DNA from: Ruegeria arenilitoris
Lineage (GTDB): Bacteria; Pseudomonadota; Alphaproteobacteria; Rhodobacterales; Rhodobacteraceae
Direction of reading: 5' to 3'
DNA length: 64,000 nucleotides
Assembly (NCBI RefSeq): GCF_013031355.1
Contig: NZ_WPZO01000004.1
Location: 310,001-374,000 of the forward strand
The number at the start of each line of letters is the position of its first letter. The stretch's first letter is position 1. The notes beneath the pieces were generated by a model that searched no databases, was not told where the DNA came from, and was given only the letters and a program-made list of their open reading frames with translations. Of this stretch, positions 63,116 through 64,000 are shown piece by piece. The position numbers and the translations under genes were made by a program.

Positions 63116-63619
63116 TCACCACGCTTCGGGCTGCTGGGTGTAGGCGATATAGAGCGGATGTTTCGGGTGCCCGTCCTTGGTCAGCCCCAGATGAAACAGC
63201 GGCTGGCCGGTGCCACGCAGCAGGGTTTCGACCGCCGGGCCGCGGTTGAGATGCGCGCCGTGGGTGCCCCAGGCAGCGATGACCTGATCGGCCCATTCAA
63301 CACCACCCAGAATCGCCGCGTCATTTGCGGGCCCCACCGGATCAGTCGCGGCGCGCATCTTGCGCGGGTCGGTGTCGCGCCAGGCAAAGATGTTGGTCAC
63401 CTGAAATGCCCCAAATCCCAGCGCCCGTGCGCGTCGTTCGCAGCGTTCCACCGTGGGGTCATTCTGCACCTCGGTTGCGGTCGAGGGGTTCAGCATCACG
63501 AACAGCGCCTTGCTCCCTTCAGGGTCCCAGACGCGGGTCAGGCTATAGCGGTACTTTTCGCAGTCGGAATAGATGGCGGTCGAGGGCGCATCGCCCTTTG
63601 TGTGGGAACGGGTGATCAT
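63116..63619 (-). CDS. DUF1643 protein
   Basis: A 167-residue protein of the DUF1643 family. The family core FVMLNPSTATEVQNDPTVERCERRARALGFG (from about 40) and VTNIFAWRDTDPR (about 76-88) are clear. Function is unknown. It follows truB (21 bases after) on the same strand, so it probably shares that message. The start lies at an ATG with a moderate site. Confidence 0.85.
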   Translation of the reverse strand: MITRSHTKGDAPSTAIYSDCEKYRYSLTRVWDPEGSKALFVMLNPSTATEVQNDPTVERCERRARALGFGAFQVTNIFAWRDTDPRKMRAATDPVGPANDAAILGGVEWADQVIAAWGTHGAHLNRGPAVETLLRGTGQPLFHLGLTKDGHPKHPLYIAYTQQPEAW

Positions 63620-63640
63620 GCCACCCGCCTAACACGCCGT

Positions 63641-64000
63641 TCAGGCGACGAACACCCGGCTGGGATGCAATTCACCGGATTTATAGATGCCTACGGCGAC
63701 CGCCTTGCCATCCAGCGAGGCCCAGGCTTCGTCACCGTATTCCACGTCCGAGGCCAGCACCATGCCCGGGTTGCCATTGCGCAGGCGGGTGGCGCCTTCG
63801 GGAGTGCATTTCAGCTCGGGCAGGTCGGCGAGGCCGGTTTCCAGCGGATGCAGATACTCGTCCAGCGCAGTGGTCTTGGCCATCTCGTCGATCTGTTCGA
63901 TAGACAGACCATCTTCTACCTCGAACGGGCCGGACCAGATGCGGCGCAGTTCCCGCACGTGGCCGTGGCATCCCAGTGCCGCGCCCAGGTCGCGTGCGAT
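63641..64000 (-). CDS. truB: tRNA pseudouridine synthase B (C-terminal part)
   Basis: The last 119 codons of truB, cut by the window edge. The visible part begins [20 protein letters not shown], the conserved motif ahead of the C-terminal domain, followed by [12 protein letters not shown]. TruB makes pseudouridine-55 in the T-arm of tRNAs. The catalytic Asp lies outside the window. It continues beyond base 64000. Confidence 0.93.
   Translation of the reverse strand: MARDLGAALGCHGHVRELRRIWSGPFEVEDGLSIEQIDEMAKTTALDEYLHPLETGLADLPELKCTPEGATRLRNGNPGMVLASDVEYGDEAWASLDGKAVAVGIYKSGELHPSRVFVA

Overview
The window is a contiguous piece of a GC-rich alphaproteobacterial chromosome, most likely from the Rhodobacteraceae (Roseobacter group). 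This rests on gene content rather than a marker phylogeny: a compact fliF/fliH/fliN/fliP flagellar cluster with a divergent motA/motE/fliL arm, a GtsA-type sugar ABC transporter next to a two-component system, betaine-aldehyde dehydrogenase beside a dimethylglycine/sarcosine dehydrogenase-like flavoprotein, a BCCT osmolyte transporter, FadH, MlaA/MlaC and a truB-rpsO-pnp neighbourhood. The genus cannot be fixed from the sequence alone. Coding density is high, many neighbours overlap by 1-11 bases, and no tRNA, rRNA, CRISPR array, phage or insertion sequence was seen.

Layout. 0.2-3.3 kb: a tail-anchored hypothetical, nicotinamidase, the tRNA hydroxylase TrhO, a small K+-channel-like protein and a two-repeat hypothetical. 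3.3-8.8 kb: a catabolic operon of betB, a two-domain FAD/GcvT dehydrogenase and an MmgE/PrpD protein, preceded by a 30-bp inverted repeat that looks like an operator. 8.9-16.9 kb: a flagellar locus. The leftward arm is fliL, a DUF6468-like gene, motE, motA and a large periplasmic AMIN-like protein; the rightward arm is fliF, fliH, fliN and fliP. 16.9-23.5 kb: a sensor kinase/response regulator pair divergent from a four-gene sugar ABC operon, with helically phased direct repeats between them. 23.5-25 kb: mlaC and mlaA. 25.2-32.2 kb: a metabolic and housekeeping mix (RidA, GDPD, an acyltransferase-like protein, pterin dehydratase, small secreted proteins, peroxiredoxin, ferredoxin reductase, RsmD, a HAD phosphatase and an unlisted 59-residue gene).

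32.2-45.5 kb: methionine aminopeptidase, a TPR-sulfotransferase gene broken by a one-base shift at an A8 run, SfsA, a CinA-type protein, a GNAT protein, an AhpD-like protein, an OmpA-like protein, an SDR, a LysR regulator, an MFS transporter, FadH and RppH. 45.5-50.4 kb: a radical SAM protein coupled to a DUF547 lipoprotein, then PfkB kinase, Nth and an Ada-like alkyltransferase. 50.4-55.7 kb: an aldehyde dehydrogenase and a 1-Cys peroxiredoxin flanking a perfect 20-bp palindrome, a family 25 glycosyltransferase, an outer-membrane barrel, a membrane-anchored LuxR-type regulator, a PepSY-like protein and an NTF2-like protein. 55.8-64 kb: pnp, rpsO and the end of truB, spread apart by a BCCT transporter, a double NTF2-like protein with a divergent HxlR regulator, a membrane-anchored RTX calcium-binding protein and a DUF1643 protein.

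How parts fit together: BetB and the flavoprotein would carry betaine aldehyde towards glycine while BCCT imports such osmolytes; the two-component system probably controls the adjacent sugar transporter; and the motA arm suggests a stator-support system like rhizobial MotA/MotC/MotE. The most interesting candidates for new biology are the AMIN-like stator-locus protein, the radical SAM-DUF547 pair and several strong unassigned operators.
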